Below are positions 34,777 to 44,533 of a stretch of 64,000 nt of DNA, in pieces. The notes under the pieces were generated by a model, which was not told the DNA's origin, searched no databases, and saw only the letters and a program-made list of their open reading frames with translations. Each line of letters starts with the position of its first letter. The stretch's first letter is position 1. The translations under genes and the position numbers were made by a program. The DNA comes from DATCZB01 sp035513215 (GTDB taxonomy: Bacteria > Pseudomonadota > Gammaproteobacteria > Steroidobacterales > Rariloculaceae): the NCBI GenBank assembly GCA_035513215.1, contig DATKCK010000051.1, positions 18,535 to 82,534 on the forward strand, given 5' to 3'.

Positions 34777-35414
34777 AAACCGACGATCTGATCGAGCGAC
34801 TTGCGGCGCGGCTCACGCCTGTCAGGCCATTGGCGCCTCCCGGCAAGAGGGCCGCGCTGTGGCTCATGGGCTCGGCCCTGTACCTCGGGGCGATGATTCT
34901 GGGGGTCTCGGGATTCGATACCACGACGGGCGGTATGGCCCCGGGCCTTCTGTTGTCGCAGTCGATCGGCGTTCTGGCCGGCGCGCTCGCGGTCTTCGCG
35001 GCCTTTTCGTCGGTCGTCCCCGGCGATTCGCGGCGAGCGCTGATCGTCACTGCGCTCGCAACGCTCGCATGGCTGGCCTGGTTTGCCGTGGTTGTCGTCA
35101 GTGCTGACGACGCTCAGGCGATCGCCGCATCCCGGCACGAATGGGTTTGCGTGGCAATGATTTTAGCGGGCGGTGCTCCGCTCGCCGCGACACTGGCGAT
35201 CATGCTCAGAAAAGGCGCCCCCTTGCACCCGATGCTGACCGGCGTGCTGGTCGCGATTGCCGTTGGCCTCCTGGCCAACTTCAGTGCTTGCATTTCCTTG
35301 CCGCATGGCAATGCCGAAGCAACGTTCGCGTGGCACGGAGCGGCCCTGGCAATTCTGGTATTGTGCTGCGCCGTGGGTGCTCGATTCGTCTTCACCTGGC
35401 GCGGGGCCGGATGA
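34773..35414 (+). CDS. nrsF: NrsF-type membrane anti-sigma factor (DUF1109)
   Basis: 213 residues with six hydrophobic helices (about 27-45, 54-72, 86-106, 125-143, 155-175, 187-205). GTG start overlaps the sigF stop (GTGA). Periplasmic cysteines HEWVC (about 126) and FSACIS (about 173) match the two-cysteine metal sensor that I recall for Caulobacter NrsF; metal binding there releases SigF. Its ATGA overlap with the downstream cbpA gene makes the chaperone genes part of the transcript. Confidence 0.85.
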   Translation: MKTDDLIERLAARLTPVRPLAPPGKRAALWLMGSALYLGAMILGVSGFDTTTGGMAPGLLLSQSIGVLAGALAVFAAFSSVVPGDSRRALIVTALATLAWLAWFAVVVVSADDAQAIAASRHEWVCVAMILAGGAPLAATLAIMLRKGAPLHPMLTGVLVAIAVGLLANFSACISLPHGNAEATFAWHGAALAILVLCCAVGARFVFTWRGAG

Positions 35415-36343
35415 AGTTCAAAGATTACTATGAGCTGATGGGCGTTGCGCGCGACGCGACGCAGGACGACATCAAGCGCGCCTATCGCCGGCTCGCGCGC
35501 AAGTACCATCCCGACGTCAGCAAGGAGGACGATGCCGAGGAGCGGTTCAAGGAAATCGGCGAGGCCTACGAGGTGCTCAGGGATCCCGAGAAACGGGCTG
35601 CCTACGATGAGCTCGGCAGTCGCTGGAAGGAGGGGCAGGAGTTTCGCCCGCCGCCGGACTGGGATTTTCAGTCCGAGGGCGTGCGCGATGCCGGCGCATT
35701 CAGCGATTTTTTCGAGAATCTGTTCGGCGGTGCCTCAGGTCACGCGGGCGGGCGTCGTTCGACGTTTCGCGGCAAGGGATTCGACCGACAGGCCGATGTC
35801 GGCATTACGCTCGAGGAAGCCTTCAGGGGCGCCGAGCGTACGCTGTCGCTCGAGCAGGTCGTCAGTGGCGCGGACGGCCGGCCGCAAAGCCGAACGCGAC
35901 AGCTCAACGTCCGGATTCCGGCCGGCGTCACGGAAGGGCAGCAGATCAGGCTCGCCGGTCAGGGCGATCCGGGTATCGGCGGCGGACCTTCCGGCGACCT
36001 GTTCCTGCGCGTTCGCCTGCTGCCCCATGGTCTTTTCAAGGTCAACGGCAAGGACGTCGAGCTCGAGCTGCCGGTCACCCCATGGGAGGCCGCGCTCGGC
36101 GCGACGGTCAGGGTCCCGACGTTGGTGGGCAAGGTCGACCTCAGAATCCCGAAGGGTTCGCAGTCCGGTCAGCAGCTTCGTCTCAAGGGCAAGGGACTGG
36201 CGGGCAAGCCGCCGGGTGACCAGCACGTCGTCTTGAAGGTCGTCACGCCCGCGGCGCAAAACGAAGCGCAGGAGGAGCTCTATCGCGAGATGGCGAAGAT
36301 CATGCCGATGAATCCTCGAGAATCCCTGGAGCGAGAGTCGTGA
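35411..36343 (+). CDS. cbpA: DnaJ-class co-chaperone CbpA
   Basis: 310 residues. J domain at 1-70 (DYYELMGVARDATQDDIKRA, HPD at about 34-36), a glycine/phenylalanine linker (FENLFGGASG), and two C-terminal substrate-binding domains (ADVGITLEEAFRGAER, LFLRVRLLPHGLF, LKGKGLAGKPPGD). No zinc-finger CxxCxGxG repeats, so CbpA not DnaJ. The ATG overlaps the nrsF stop and its end overlaps cbpM; the frame's upstream extension was rejected. It works with DnaK; here it is coupled to a metal-stress sigma operon. Confidence 0.92.
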   Translation: MKFKDYYELMGVARDATQDDIKRAYRRLARKYHPDVSKEDDAEERFKEIGEAYEVLRDPEKRAAYDELGSRWKEGQEFRPPPDWDFQSEGVRDAGAFSDFFENLFGGASGHAGGRRSTFRGKGFDRQADVGITLEEAFRGAERTLSLEQVVSGADGRPQSRTRQLNVRIPAGVTEGQQIRLAGQGDPGIGGGPSGDLFLRVRLLPHGLFKVNGKDVELELPVTPWEAALGATVRVPTLVGKVDLRIPKGSQSGQQLRLKGKGLAGKPPGDQHVVLKVVTPAAQNEAQEELYREMAKIMPMNPRESLERES

Positions 36344-36633
36344 GCCGGGACAATCCCTTGATCGGAGTCCTGCTCGACGAGTCGTTGACGCTGACCCTGC
36401 ACGAGCTTTGCGAATACTGCGGGGTCGAGGAGTCGGTCGTGATCGAGATGGTCCGGGAAGGCATTGCCGAGCCGATCGATGACGCTTCGACTGAATGGCA
36501 GTTTACAGGCAGGTCCGTTGCGCGCATCAGAATCGCGTATCGCCTGAGACGCGATCTTGAGGTCAACATGGCAGGCGCCGCGTTGGCGCTTGAGCTGCTC
36601 GAGGAAATCGAAACGCTGAGGAAGCGGCGTTAG
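36340..36633 (+). CDS. cbpM: CbpA modulator CbpM (MerR_2 family)
   Basis: 97 residues, GTG start overlapping the cbpA stop (GTGA). The N-terminal MerR-like helix-turn-helix TLHELCEYCGVEESVVIEMV and a C-terminal helix (LALELLEEIETLRKRR) match CbpM, which binds the CbpA J-domain and inhibits it. Fourth and last gene of the sigF-nrsF-cbpA-cbpM series. Its TAG stop overlaps the TAA of the convergent lon gene by two bases, so no intergenic terminator exists between them. Confidence 0.88.
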   Translation: MSRDNPLIGVLLDESLTLTLHELCEYCGVEESVVIEMVREGIAEPIDDASTEWQFTGRSVARIRIAYRLRRDLEVNMAGAALALELLEEIETLRKRR

Positions 36634-39026
36634 GCGGCTTCCGTCTCCTGAGAGGAGCGGCCGTTCGGCTCGAGCGCGGCGGCCAGGGCTTCGTCGACAT
36701 TCTGGACGAAGACGAAGTCGAGCGCTGCGCGCGCGGATTCCGGCACCTCGTGCAGGTCCTTGCGGTTTCGCTCCGGCAGTATGACCTGCCCGATGCCGGC
36801 CCTGAGCGCTGCGAGCACCTTTTCCTTGATGCCGCCGATGGGCAGGACGAGGCCGCGCAGGCTGATCTCGCCGGTCATTGCGATGTCGTTGCGAACCGTG
36901 CGTCCGCTGAGCAGCGACGAGATCGCGACGAACATCGTTACGCCCGCGCTCGGTCCGTCCTTCGGAATGGCGCCGGCCGGAACGTGGATGTGGATGTCGC
37001 TGTCCTCGAGCTCCGAACGCGTGACGCCGAGCCGGTCGAGCCGCGACTTGGCGAGTGTCAGCGCGGCCTGCGCGCTTTCCTTCATGACTTCGCCGAGCTG
37101 GCCCGTCAGGATCAGCTTGTCCTTGCCCGGAATCCGGCTCGCCTCGACGAACAGGATGTCGCCGCCGACCGGCGTCCAGGCGAGGCCCGTGGCGACGCCC
37201 GGGATGCTCGTTCGGAGCCTGACCTCGCTCTCGAATTTCCTCGGCCCGAGGATGCTCTCGAGATCCCCGGCCTTCACGTCGACACGATCAGCCGTGCCTT
37301 CGCTGATCTTCATGGCCGCGTGACGCAGGACGGCACCGATCTCACGCTCGAGATTCCGAACGCCGGACTCGCGCGTGTAGCCCGCGATCAGCGCATCGAG
37401 TGCCTCGTCCTCGATGACCGCCTGCTCCGGCGCGAGGCCGTTGGCCTTGAGCTGCCGCGCAACGAGGTATCGCCGTGCGATCTCGAGCTTCTCCTCCTGC
37501 GTGTAGCCCGGCAGCTCGATGACCTCCATCCGGTCCCTCAAGGGGCCCGGAATCGCATCGAGCACGTTGGCCGTGCTGATGAAGAGCACCTTGCTCAAGT
37601 CGAACGGCAGGTCCAGATAGTGGTCGCGGAACGTCGAGTTCTGCTCCGGATCGAGCACCTCGAGCAGGGCCGACGACGGATCGCCGTGGAAGCCGACGCC
37701 GAGCTTGTCCATCTCGTCGAGCATGAACACGGGATTGCGCGTCTTCGCCTTGCGTATGCTCTGAATGATCGTGCCCGGCATCGAGCCGATATAGGTTCTC
37801 CGGTGGCCGCGGATCTCCGCCTCGTCGTGGATGCCGCCGAGGCTCGCGCGCACGAACTTGAGCCCAAGCGCGCGCGCGATGCTCTGGCCCAGAGACGTCT
37901 TGCCGACGCCGGGCGGGCCGACGAAGCACAGAATCGGGCTCCGTCCCTCGGGGTTGAGCTTGCGCACGGCGAGGTACTCGAGTATCCGGCGCTTGACCTT
38001 GTCGAGGCCGTAATGGTCCTCGTCGAGAATCTCGCGCGCCCGGCCGATGTCGATCGATTCCTCGTCGAGGGCCGACCAGGGCAAGTCCGTCAGCCAATCG
38101 AGATAGGTGCGCACCATCGAGTGCTCGGCTGCCGCTTCGGGCATGTGCTCGAGCCGCTTCAGCTCCTTCCTGGCCTGCGCTTCGGCTTCCGCAGGCATGC
38201 GAGCCTCGTCGATCGCCTTTCCGATCGCCTCGATTTCCGGGCTGCCCTGATCCTCACCGAGCTCCTTCTGGATCGTCTTGAGCTGCTCGCGAAGCAGGTA
38301 CTCGCGGTGACGCTCGTCCATCTTCTCTTGCGTTTGCTCGCCGATCTCCCGGGAAAGCTTCAGGACCTCGAGCCGGTGCGCCATGAGCTCGAGCAGCCGC
38401 TCGAGGCGCGGCCTGATGTCGATGGTTTCGAGCAGCTCCTGCTTTTCGGACGGCTTGAAGTCGATCAGGCCGCCCACGAAATCGGCCAGCGCGGCCGGCG
38501 ACTCGAGCGTTCTCAGCGACGCGGCCACCTCCGGCGGCGCTTGCGCCAGGAACTCGAGCGCCTCGATAGCCCTTGCCCGGATATTCGAGGCGAGCGCCTC
38601 GATCTCCGGCCGCGTGCTGTCGGGCTCATGGATCTCGTCGAACCGCGCCGCGAGAAACTTCAGTCCCGGAACGAAGTCGAGGACCCTGAATCGATGCTCT
38701 CCCTGACAAATCAGATGGTGCATGCCGTTCGGAGCCGTGATGAACCGGACGACGCTGACGATCGTGCCGACGTCGTGAAGCTCCCCGGGACCGGGCGCAT
38801 CGACGGAGGGATCCTTTTGGAGCAGGATGCCGAGCTTGCGGTCGTTGGCAACGGCCTCTTTCGCGGCGGCGATCGAGACCTCGCGGCCGAGCGACACCGA
38901 GGTCACGGCACCCGGGAAGACAACGAGGTTTCGCACCGGAAGCACGAGCAGAATGTCGTCTGGCAGGCGTGATGCCTCGTCGTTACGGTCGCGGTCGTTC
39001 TCGGGCTGCTGGCTATCCTTTGTCAT
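36630..39026 (-). CDS. lon: ATP-dependent protease Lon
   Basis: 798 residues, family length. LON substrate-binding domain about 25-215 (LPVRNLVVFPGAVTSVSLGR), coiled region, AAA+ ATPase with Walker A GPPGVGKT, Walker B VFMLDEMDKLG, and the C-terminal Ser/Lys protease with the Ser in PKDGPSAG and the Lys in PIGGIKEKVLAA. Degrades damaged and regulatory proteins in the cytoplasm. Convergent to and overlapping with cbpM, so a chaperone pair and the main quality-control protease are neighbours. A 740-codon open frame on the other strand is a composition artefact. Confidence 0.95.
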   Translation of the reverse strand: MTKDSQQPENDRDRNDEASRLPDDILLVLPVRNLVVFPGAVTSVSLGREVSIAAAKEAVANDRKLGILLQKDPSVDAPGPGELHDVGTIVSVVRFITAPNGMHHLICQGEHRFRVLDFVPGLKFLAARFDEIHEPDSTRPEIEALASNIRARAIEALEFLAQAPPEVAASLRTLESPAALADFVGGLIDFKPSEKQELLETIDIRPRLERLLELMAHRLEVLKLSREIGEQTQEKMDERHREYLLREQLKTIQKELGEDQGSPEIEAIGKAIDEARMPAEAEAQARKELKRLEHMPEAAAEHSMVRTYLDWLTDLPWSALDEESIDIGRAREILDEDHYGLDKVKRRILEYLAVRKLNPEGRSPILCFVGPPGVGKTSLGQSIARALGLKFVRASLGGIHDEAEIRGHRRTYIGSMPGTIIQSIRKAKTRNPVFMLDEMDKLGVGFHGDPSSALLEVLDPEQNSTFRDHYLDLPFDLSKVLFISTANVLDAIPGPLRDRMEVIELPGYTQEEKLEIARRYLVARQLKANGLAPEQAVIEDEALDALIAGYTRESGVRNLEREIGAVLRHAAMKISEGTADRVDVKAGDLESILGPRKFESEVRLRTSIPGVATGLAWTPVGGDILFVEASRIPGKDKLILTGQLGEVMKESAQAALTLAKSRLDRLGVTRSELEDSDIHIHVPAGAIPKDGPSAGVTMFVAISSLLSGRTVRNDIAMTGEISLRGLVLPIGGIKEKVLAALRAGIGQVILPERNRKDLHEVPESARAALDFVFVQNVDEALAAALEPNGRSSQETEAA

Positions 39027-39158
39027 CGGGGCGCCTGTCGATGCGTGGAATGTCAGCTCAAAATGGCATCGCGACCGGCGACTTTCAAGGGCCGGCCGGG
39101 TCTATACTCCGTGGTCCGGACCTCTCGAGCCGGAACCATGAGCAGGGGGACCGCGAAG

Positions 39159-40436
39159 ATGTTGAAGACGATTCGATCACCGATGGCCTGGATCGCGATT
39201 GGCATGCTGACGTTGGCGGGCGCCCTGACCGCAAGCGCGCAGACGGCCCGCCCCGAGCAGGTCGGCCTCTCGAGCGAGCGCCTCGAGCGCATCGGCGAGC
39301 TCGCGCAGCGGCATATCGACGCCGGCAGCTTCACGGGCGCCGTGACGCTCGTAGCCCGCAACGGCCAGGTCGCTCATCTCGAAGCGCACGGGCTGATGGA
39401 CCTCGAAGAGAGTAAGCCGATGGCCGAGGACGGCATCTTCCGCATCATGTCGATGACCAAGCCCGTCATCGGCGTGGCGACGCTGATGATGATGGAGGAG
39501 GGCAAGGTACGGCTGAACGATCCCGTGTCCAAGTTCATTCCCGAGTGGGAAGACATGGTCGTCGGCATGGCGGTCGACTCGGGGCCGGCGTTTCCGGTCG
39601 GCGGCAGGGGCGCCGGCGGCGGGCAAGCGGCACCCGAGTACTACAGTGTGCCGGTCGAGCGCGAAGTCACCGTCCGCGACCTGCTTACGCATACGTCCGG
39701 TGTCGTCAGCGGCACAATCAGCAACTTCGCGAACCGCGCCGTTGCGGCGTCGCCGCAGGAAACGCTTGCGGATTACATTCCGAGGCTCGGCGACGTGCCG
39801 CTCGAGTTCCAGCCGGGCACGCGTTGGGCCTATAGCGCCGCGGCCGGTTTCGATGTGCTGTCGCGGATCGTCGAGGTGGCATCGGGCATGCCGATCGACG
39901 AGTTCCTCGAGGAGCGCCTGTTCGATCCGCTCGGCATGATCGACACGACCTATGTCCCGCCGAACGATGACCCGCGGCTCGTGACACGTTACTCGCGCTC
40001 GGCGAACGGCCTCGAGCCGCAATCCGATCTTGGGTTCATGAACGGTATCTATTTCTCGGGTGGTGGCGGACTCTTCAGCACGGCGAGCGATTACGCGCGG
40101 TTTGCGATGATGCTCGCGGGCGGCGGCGAGCTCGACGGCGAGCGCATTCTGAGCCCCCGGCTCGTCGAGCTGATGGGCTCGGTGTTCGCGCCTGACACGT
40201 TGCCGGGACGGCCCCAAGGCGAGCCCTATGGGCTCAGCGTGCGCGTCGTCACCGATCCCGTGGCGCGCAACACCTTCCTGTCCGAGGGTAGCTTCGGCTG
40301 GAGCGGCGCTTTCGGCACGCACTTCTGGGTCGACCCGAAGGAGGGTCTCGTCGCCATCGCGATGACGCAGACCTCGAACCGCGAGTTCCTGAGCGACTTC
40401 GAGAACATGGTCATGCAGGCCGTGGTCGGCGATTAG
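39159..40436 (+). CDS. Exported serine hydrolase, beta-lactamase/esterase (class C) fold
   Basis: ATG at 39159 preferred (AGGGGGA 9-15 bases upstream); an ATG at 39138 is possible. 425 residues with a signal peptide to about 28 (TASAQ). The serine nucleophile is in SMTK (S-x-x-K); the family tyrosine is in YSAAAGFDVLSRIVE; a glycine-rich insert (VGGRGAGGGQAAPEYY) is unusual. Such proteins are usually esterases or peptidases of unknown substrate (EstB/PBP4*-like) and are often called beta-lactamases without showing that activity. Starts just after a gap from lon's promoter side. Confidence 0.8.
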   Translation: MLKTIRSPMAWIAIGMLTLAGALTASAQTARPEQVGLSSERLERIGELAQRHIDAGSFTGAVTLVARNGQVAHLEAHGLMDLEESKPMAEDGIFRIMSMTKPVIGVATLMMMEEGKVRLNDPVSKFIPEWEDMVVGMAVDSGPAFPVGGRGAGGGQAAPEYYSVPVEREVTVRDLLTHTSGVVSGTISNFANRAVAASPQETLADYIPRLGDVPLEFQPGTRWAYSAAAGFDVLSRIVEVASGMPIDEFLEERLFDPLGMIDTTYVPPNDDPRLVTRYSRSANGLEPQSDLGFMNGIYFSGGGGLFSTASDYARFAMMLAGGGELDGERILSPRLVELMGSVFAPDTLPGRPQGEPYGLSVRVVTDPVARNTFLSEGSFGWSGAFGTHFWVDPKEGLVAIAMTQTSNREFLSDFENMVMQAVVGD

Positions 40437-40464
40437 TCGCGCTCGACGTATTCGAAAAAGATTC

Positions 40465-43400
40465 GTGGCCGTAGAGTCGGAGGTATCCGGGGCGATCCGC
40501 CGGGGTCGTTTCTTCCTGCCATTCGCTCTCGCTGCGGCGTTTATGGCCGGGTGCAGCGGTTCGGGCGAATCTGCGCAATTCGGGAACATCGATCGCGAAC
40601 GGCTCCTGAACGCCGACTCGGAGCCCGAGAACTGGCTGACCGAGGGCCGCGATTTCGGCAAGAGTCACTTTTCCACGCTCGAGCAGATCAACCTCGAGAC
40701 GATCGGCGAACTCGGCTTCGCCTGGGAATATCAGACCGGCACGAGCCGCGGCCTCGAAGCGACACCGATCGTCGTCGACGGCGTGCTCTACACGTCGGGC
40801 ACGACGGGCCGCGCCTACGCGATCGACGCGGCGACCGGCGAGGAGATCTGGGCGTTCGATCCGCAAAGCGACGGGCAATTCAACCGCTGGGCTTGCTGTG
40901 ACGAGGTCAATCGCGGTGTGGCGGTCTGGGAAGGCATGGTTTATGTCGGCTCGTTCGATGGCCGGCTGTTTGGCCTCGATGCCGCGACCGGCGACATCGT
41001 CTGGGAAGTCGACACGATCATCGACAAGGGCCGTGGCTATACGGTCAGCGGCGCGCCCGAGGTCGCCGGCGACGTCGTCGTGATTGGCAATGCCGGCGCC
41101 GACTACGACGCACGCGGCTACATCACGGCCTACGACCTGAAGACCGGCGAGCTCGCCTGGCGCTTCTTCACCGTGCCCGGCGATCCGGCCAACGGCTTCG
41201 AGCATCCCGAGCTCGAGATGGCGGCGGAGACCTGGGATCCGGAGAGCCGCTGGGACGTTGGCGGCGGCGGCACCGTTTGGAACTCGATGGTCTACGACCC
41301 CGAGCTGAACCTGCTCTATGTCGGTACCGGCAACGCGGCGCTCTTCAACTGGTACGAGCGCAGCCCGTCGGGCGGCGACAACCTGTTTCTCTGCTCGATT
41401 CTCGCCATCGACCCCGACACGGGCCGGCTCGTCTGGTACTACCAGCAAGTGCCGCGCGAGGGCTGGGACTACACGGCGACGCAGCCGATGATTCTCGCGG
41501 ATCTCGAGCTCGACGGCGAGGTCCGCCAGGTGCTGATGCAGGCGCCGAAGGCCGGCTTCTTCTATATCCTCGACCGTGCGACGGGCGAGCTGCTGTCGGC
41601 CGACAAGTACGTGCCCGTCAATTGGGCGACGCACGTCGATCTCGAGACCGGTCGTCCCGCGATCGATCTCGAGCAGGTCGATTACCGCGACGGTCCCGTC
41701 TTCGTCGAGCCTTCGGGCATGGGCGGGCATGCCTGGAATGCGATGGCGCACAACGCCGAGAACGGCCTCGTCTATATTCCGGCGATCGAGGGCGGCGCGA
41801 TCACTTACGACCCGACCGACGGTCACGTCTACCGGCCGAAGCAGGCGAACTCGGGGAACAGCACGCTCTTCGGCGACAGCATGCTGATGGATCCCGATCT
41901 CGCACCGCCGCCGATGCGCGATCTGCTGCGGGCGGTGCAGCAGAGCGGCGCGGCGCGGCAGCGCGCCGTGCTGAAGGCCTTCGACCCGCAAACGGGCGAG
42001 GTCCGCTGGGAGCAGGAAGCCGTCGGCTTCTGGGATCGCGCCGGCGTGCTTGCGACCTCGGGCGGCCTCGTGTTTCAGGGGACCGACACGGGATATCTCA
42101 AGGCCTTCAACGCCGAGACGGGCGAAGAGGTGGTGAACCTCGAGGTCGGCACCTCGATCATCGCGGCGCCGATGACCTATGCGATCGACGGCGAGCAATA
42201 CATCGCCGTCATGGCAGGCTGGGGCGGTGGCGGCTGGTTCGCGCCGCACGACACCAGCGCCGTCGTCAAGTACGGCAATGACGGGCGCATTCTCGCGTTC
42301 AAGCTCGGCGGCGGCGACGTGCCGCTGCCTGAGCTCGTCAGCGATACCGGGCCTATGCCCGAGCCGCCGGCGCAGTTCGGCACGCCGGAGCAGATCGAGG
42401 AAGGCCGGCAGCTCTTCGCGCGCAGCTGCTCGCTGTGTCATGCGAACAGCGATATCGGCCTGACGCCCGATTTGAGGCGCATGAGCGCCGATACTCACGC
42501 GGCCTTCAATGCGATCGTGCTTGAGGGCGCCCGCCGCACCCGCGGCATGCCGCAATGGGACGACGTACTGAACGAGGCACAGAGCACCGCGATTCATGCG
42601 TATCTGATCGATCTGGCCTGGAGGGCATATGGCGCGCAGGCTTCGTTGCCGGACATCGAGATTCTCGACACCGAGGTGTACGCCGAAAGTGTCACGGCGT
42701 CGGCCGACGGAACGGTCTTCATTGGTAGCATCAAAGGGAACGTCTATCGCGCGGAACCCGGTTCCGGCGAGGCGACGGCATGGATCGAAACGTCGCCCGA
42801 CAATGGAATACTGACCATTTTCGGCGTGCTCGCCGACGATGCGAGCAATACGCTCTGGCTTTGCTCGGTGCCGAACCTGTTCGGACCGAACCGTTCCGAG
42901 GGCGAGTCGAGCCTCATGGCTTTCGATCTCGCGACTGGCGAGCAGAGGGGTGTCTATCCGTTTCCGGCGCCGGCATCGGTCTGCAACGACATCACGATCG
43001 GGCCCGACCGCACGGCCTACGCGTCCGACACGAGCAACGGGCGCATTTTCGCGCTCGCGCCCGGCGCCGAATCGCTCGCGCTCTATGGCGAGGACGAGAC
43101 GCTCGTCGGCATCGACGGGCTCGCGTTCTCCGGTGACGGAACGCTTTACGTCAATAACGTGCGAAGCAATCAGATCCTGCGAATCGAGACCGACGGCTCC
43201 GGAGCGATGACGGGGCTGACCGAGCTCACGCTGTCGCACGAGCTCGGCGGCCGGACGGCTTTCGCCTGATCGAGGGCAATCGTTTCCTGCAGGCCGAGGG
43301 CACGATCGGACGGCTTTCGATTGTCGACATCGAAGGCGACAATGCGACGCTGACGATCCTCGACGATGCGCTCGAGTCCTCGCCCGGCGCTACGCCGGTC

Positions 43401-43514
43401 GGGGATACGGCCTATGTCATCGAAAGCAATATTCGATATCTGCTGAATCCCGAGCTTCAGGGACTGCAGCCGGAATCCTTTATGATCTACGCACGCCCGC
43501 TACCGGGCGAGTGA
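40465..43514 (+). pseudogene. PQQ quinohaemoprotein dehydrogenase fused to a second propeller, frameshifted near the end
   Basis: GTG start; a signal/lipobox FALAAAFMAGC near residue 26 (start uncertain). The eight-bladed PQQ propeller carries the adjacent cysteine pair (RWACCDEVNRG), GGGTVWNSMVYD and the catalytic-region SGMGGHAWNAMAHN; a cytochrome c site CSLCH follows at about 655. Residues from about 690 form an extra SMP-30-like propeller. The frame stops at 43269 (GRTAFA), but the other frame continues as DGFRLIEGNRFLQAEGTIGRL down to ARPLPGE at 43514: one base is missing near GGCGGCCGGACGG (about 43250). Alcohol oxidation in the periplasm is the expected role; the fused C-terminal propeller is unusual. 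Confidence 0.75.
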
Positions 43515-43529
43515 CGGGGGCAAATCGAT

Positions 43530-44519
43530 ATGAGAAGAGAGCTCGTCCTGCTGGTCTCGATCGGCGTGCTCGGCGGCGGCAGCACGCTGGGCCAGGCGCC
43601 GGGCGAGCCGAGCGCCGTTATCGATCTCGGCTGCGATCGCGACTGCCTGATCGGGTTTGCGCGCGGCTACGTTGACTCGCTCGAAGCCAGAGACCCGACG
43701 CGTGTCGCGATCTCGCGCAACGTCCGCTTCACCGAGAACAACGTCGAGATGCCGCTCGGCAACGACGGGCTCTGGGGCACGGTCAATGCCGTCTGGGACG
43801 AGGCGCTCGAGGTGGCCGACACCGAGACCGGCAACGTCGCCTGGTTCGGTATCGTCGAGGAGCACGGCAACCCGGCCTATCTCGCGGCGCGGATCAAGGT
43901 CAGAGACCGCGAGATCATCGAGGTCGAGACCGTCGTCAACCGGCTGCCCGACATGCCGAAACCATTCGGCGATCCCGAGGCCGTCGTGCACGACCCGGCG
44001 TTCAACGAGATTCTCCCACCGGAAGAAAGGCGCTCACGCGCGCGGCTCGTCGCCGTCGCCGACGGCTATTTCAATACCGTCGAGCTCAACGACGGCGACA
44101 TCTTCACGCAGTTTCACCCCGAATGCGGCCGGCTCGAGAACGGGATTCTGACGACGGGCGGGGGCAGCGGGCCGTCGAATGCGGGCTCGATGGCCGAAGG
44201 CTGCGAGCCGCAGCTGCGGCTCGGCATGTATCGCATCAACAAGCGCATCCGCGAGCGCCGTTACCCGATCGTCGATGTCGAGCGCGGCGTCGTCGTCGCG
44301 TCGGGCTTCTTCGATCACGCGAACGAGTTCGACCGCTACACGCTGACCGACGGCCGGGAAATGATGACTGTTCTGAAGTTTCCGAATACGATTTCCCTGC
44401 TCGAAGCGTTCAAGATCCGGGACGGCAAGATCTACCGGATCGAGGCTGTATTTACCTACGTCCCTTACTTCATGCACTCGCCGTTCACCGACGAGAACAT
44501 CGAATTTCAGACACGGTGA
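43530..44519 (+). CDS. DUF8021-like secreted protein, paralogue 2
   Basis: 329 residues with a signal peptide (about 1-22). Conserved halves: CDRDCLIGFARGYVDSLEARDP and VRFTENNVEMPLGNDGLWGT, then VAVADGYFNTVELNDGDIFT with cysteines in ECGRLENG and EGCEPQLR, ending in FKIRDGKIYRIEAVFTYVPY. Paralogous to the genes at 26361 and 44534. It starts 15 bases after the PQQ dehydrogenase end and is followed after 14 bases by paralogue 3. SnoaL/NTF2-like domains may bind small organic molecules; no activity is established for the family as far as I know. Confidence 0.75.
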   Translation: MRRELVLLVSIGVLGGGSTLGQAPGEPSAVIDLGCDRDCLIGFARGYVDSLEARDPTRVAISRNVRFTENNVEMPLGNDGLWGTVNAVWDEALEVADTETGNVAWFGIVEEHGNPAYLAARIKVRDREIIEVETVVNRLPDMPKPFGDPEAVVHDPAFNEILPPEERRSRARLVAVADGYFNTVELNDGDIFTQFHPECGRLENGILTTGGGSGPSNAGSMAEGCEPQLRLGMYRINKRIRERRYPIVDVERGVVVASGFFDHANEFDRYTLTDGREMMTVLKFPNTISLLEAFKIRDGKIYRIEAVFTYVPYFMHSPFTDENIEFQTR

Positions 44520-44533
44520 ACGGAGTCCGCGAG

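Noticed and set aside
36750..38972. 740-codon open frame antisense to lon
   Set aside because: High-GC composition leaves the opposite strand open; its protein has no family text, and Lon on the other strand is complete and conserved.
39159..40436. True class C beta-lactamase
   Set aside because: Has S-x-x-K and the tyrosine motif, but the overall text is of the broad esterase/peptidase group and no resistance context is present.
40411..43239. 942-codon open frame antisense to the PQQ dehydrogenase
   Set aside because: Same shadow effect; Arg/Asp/Val-rich text without motifs, against clear PQQ and haem motifs on the plus strand.
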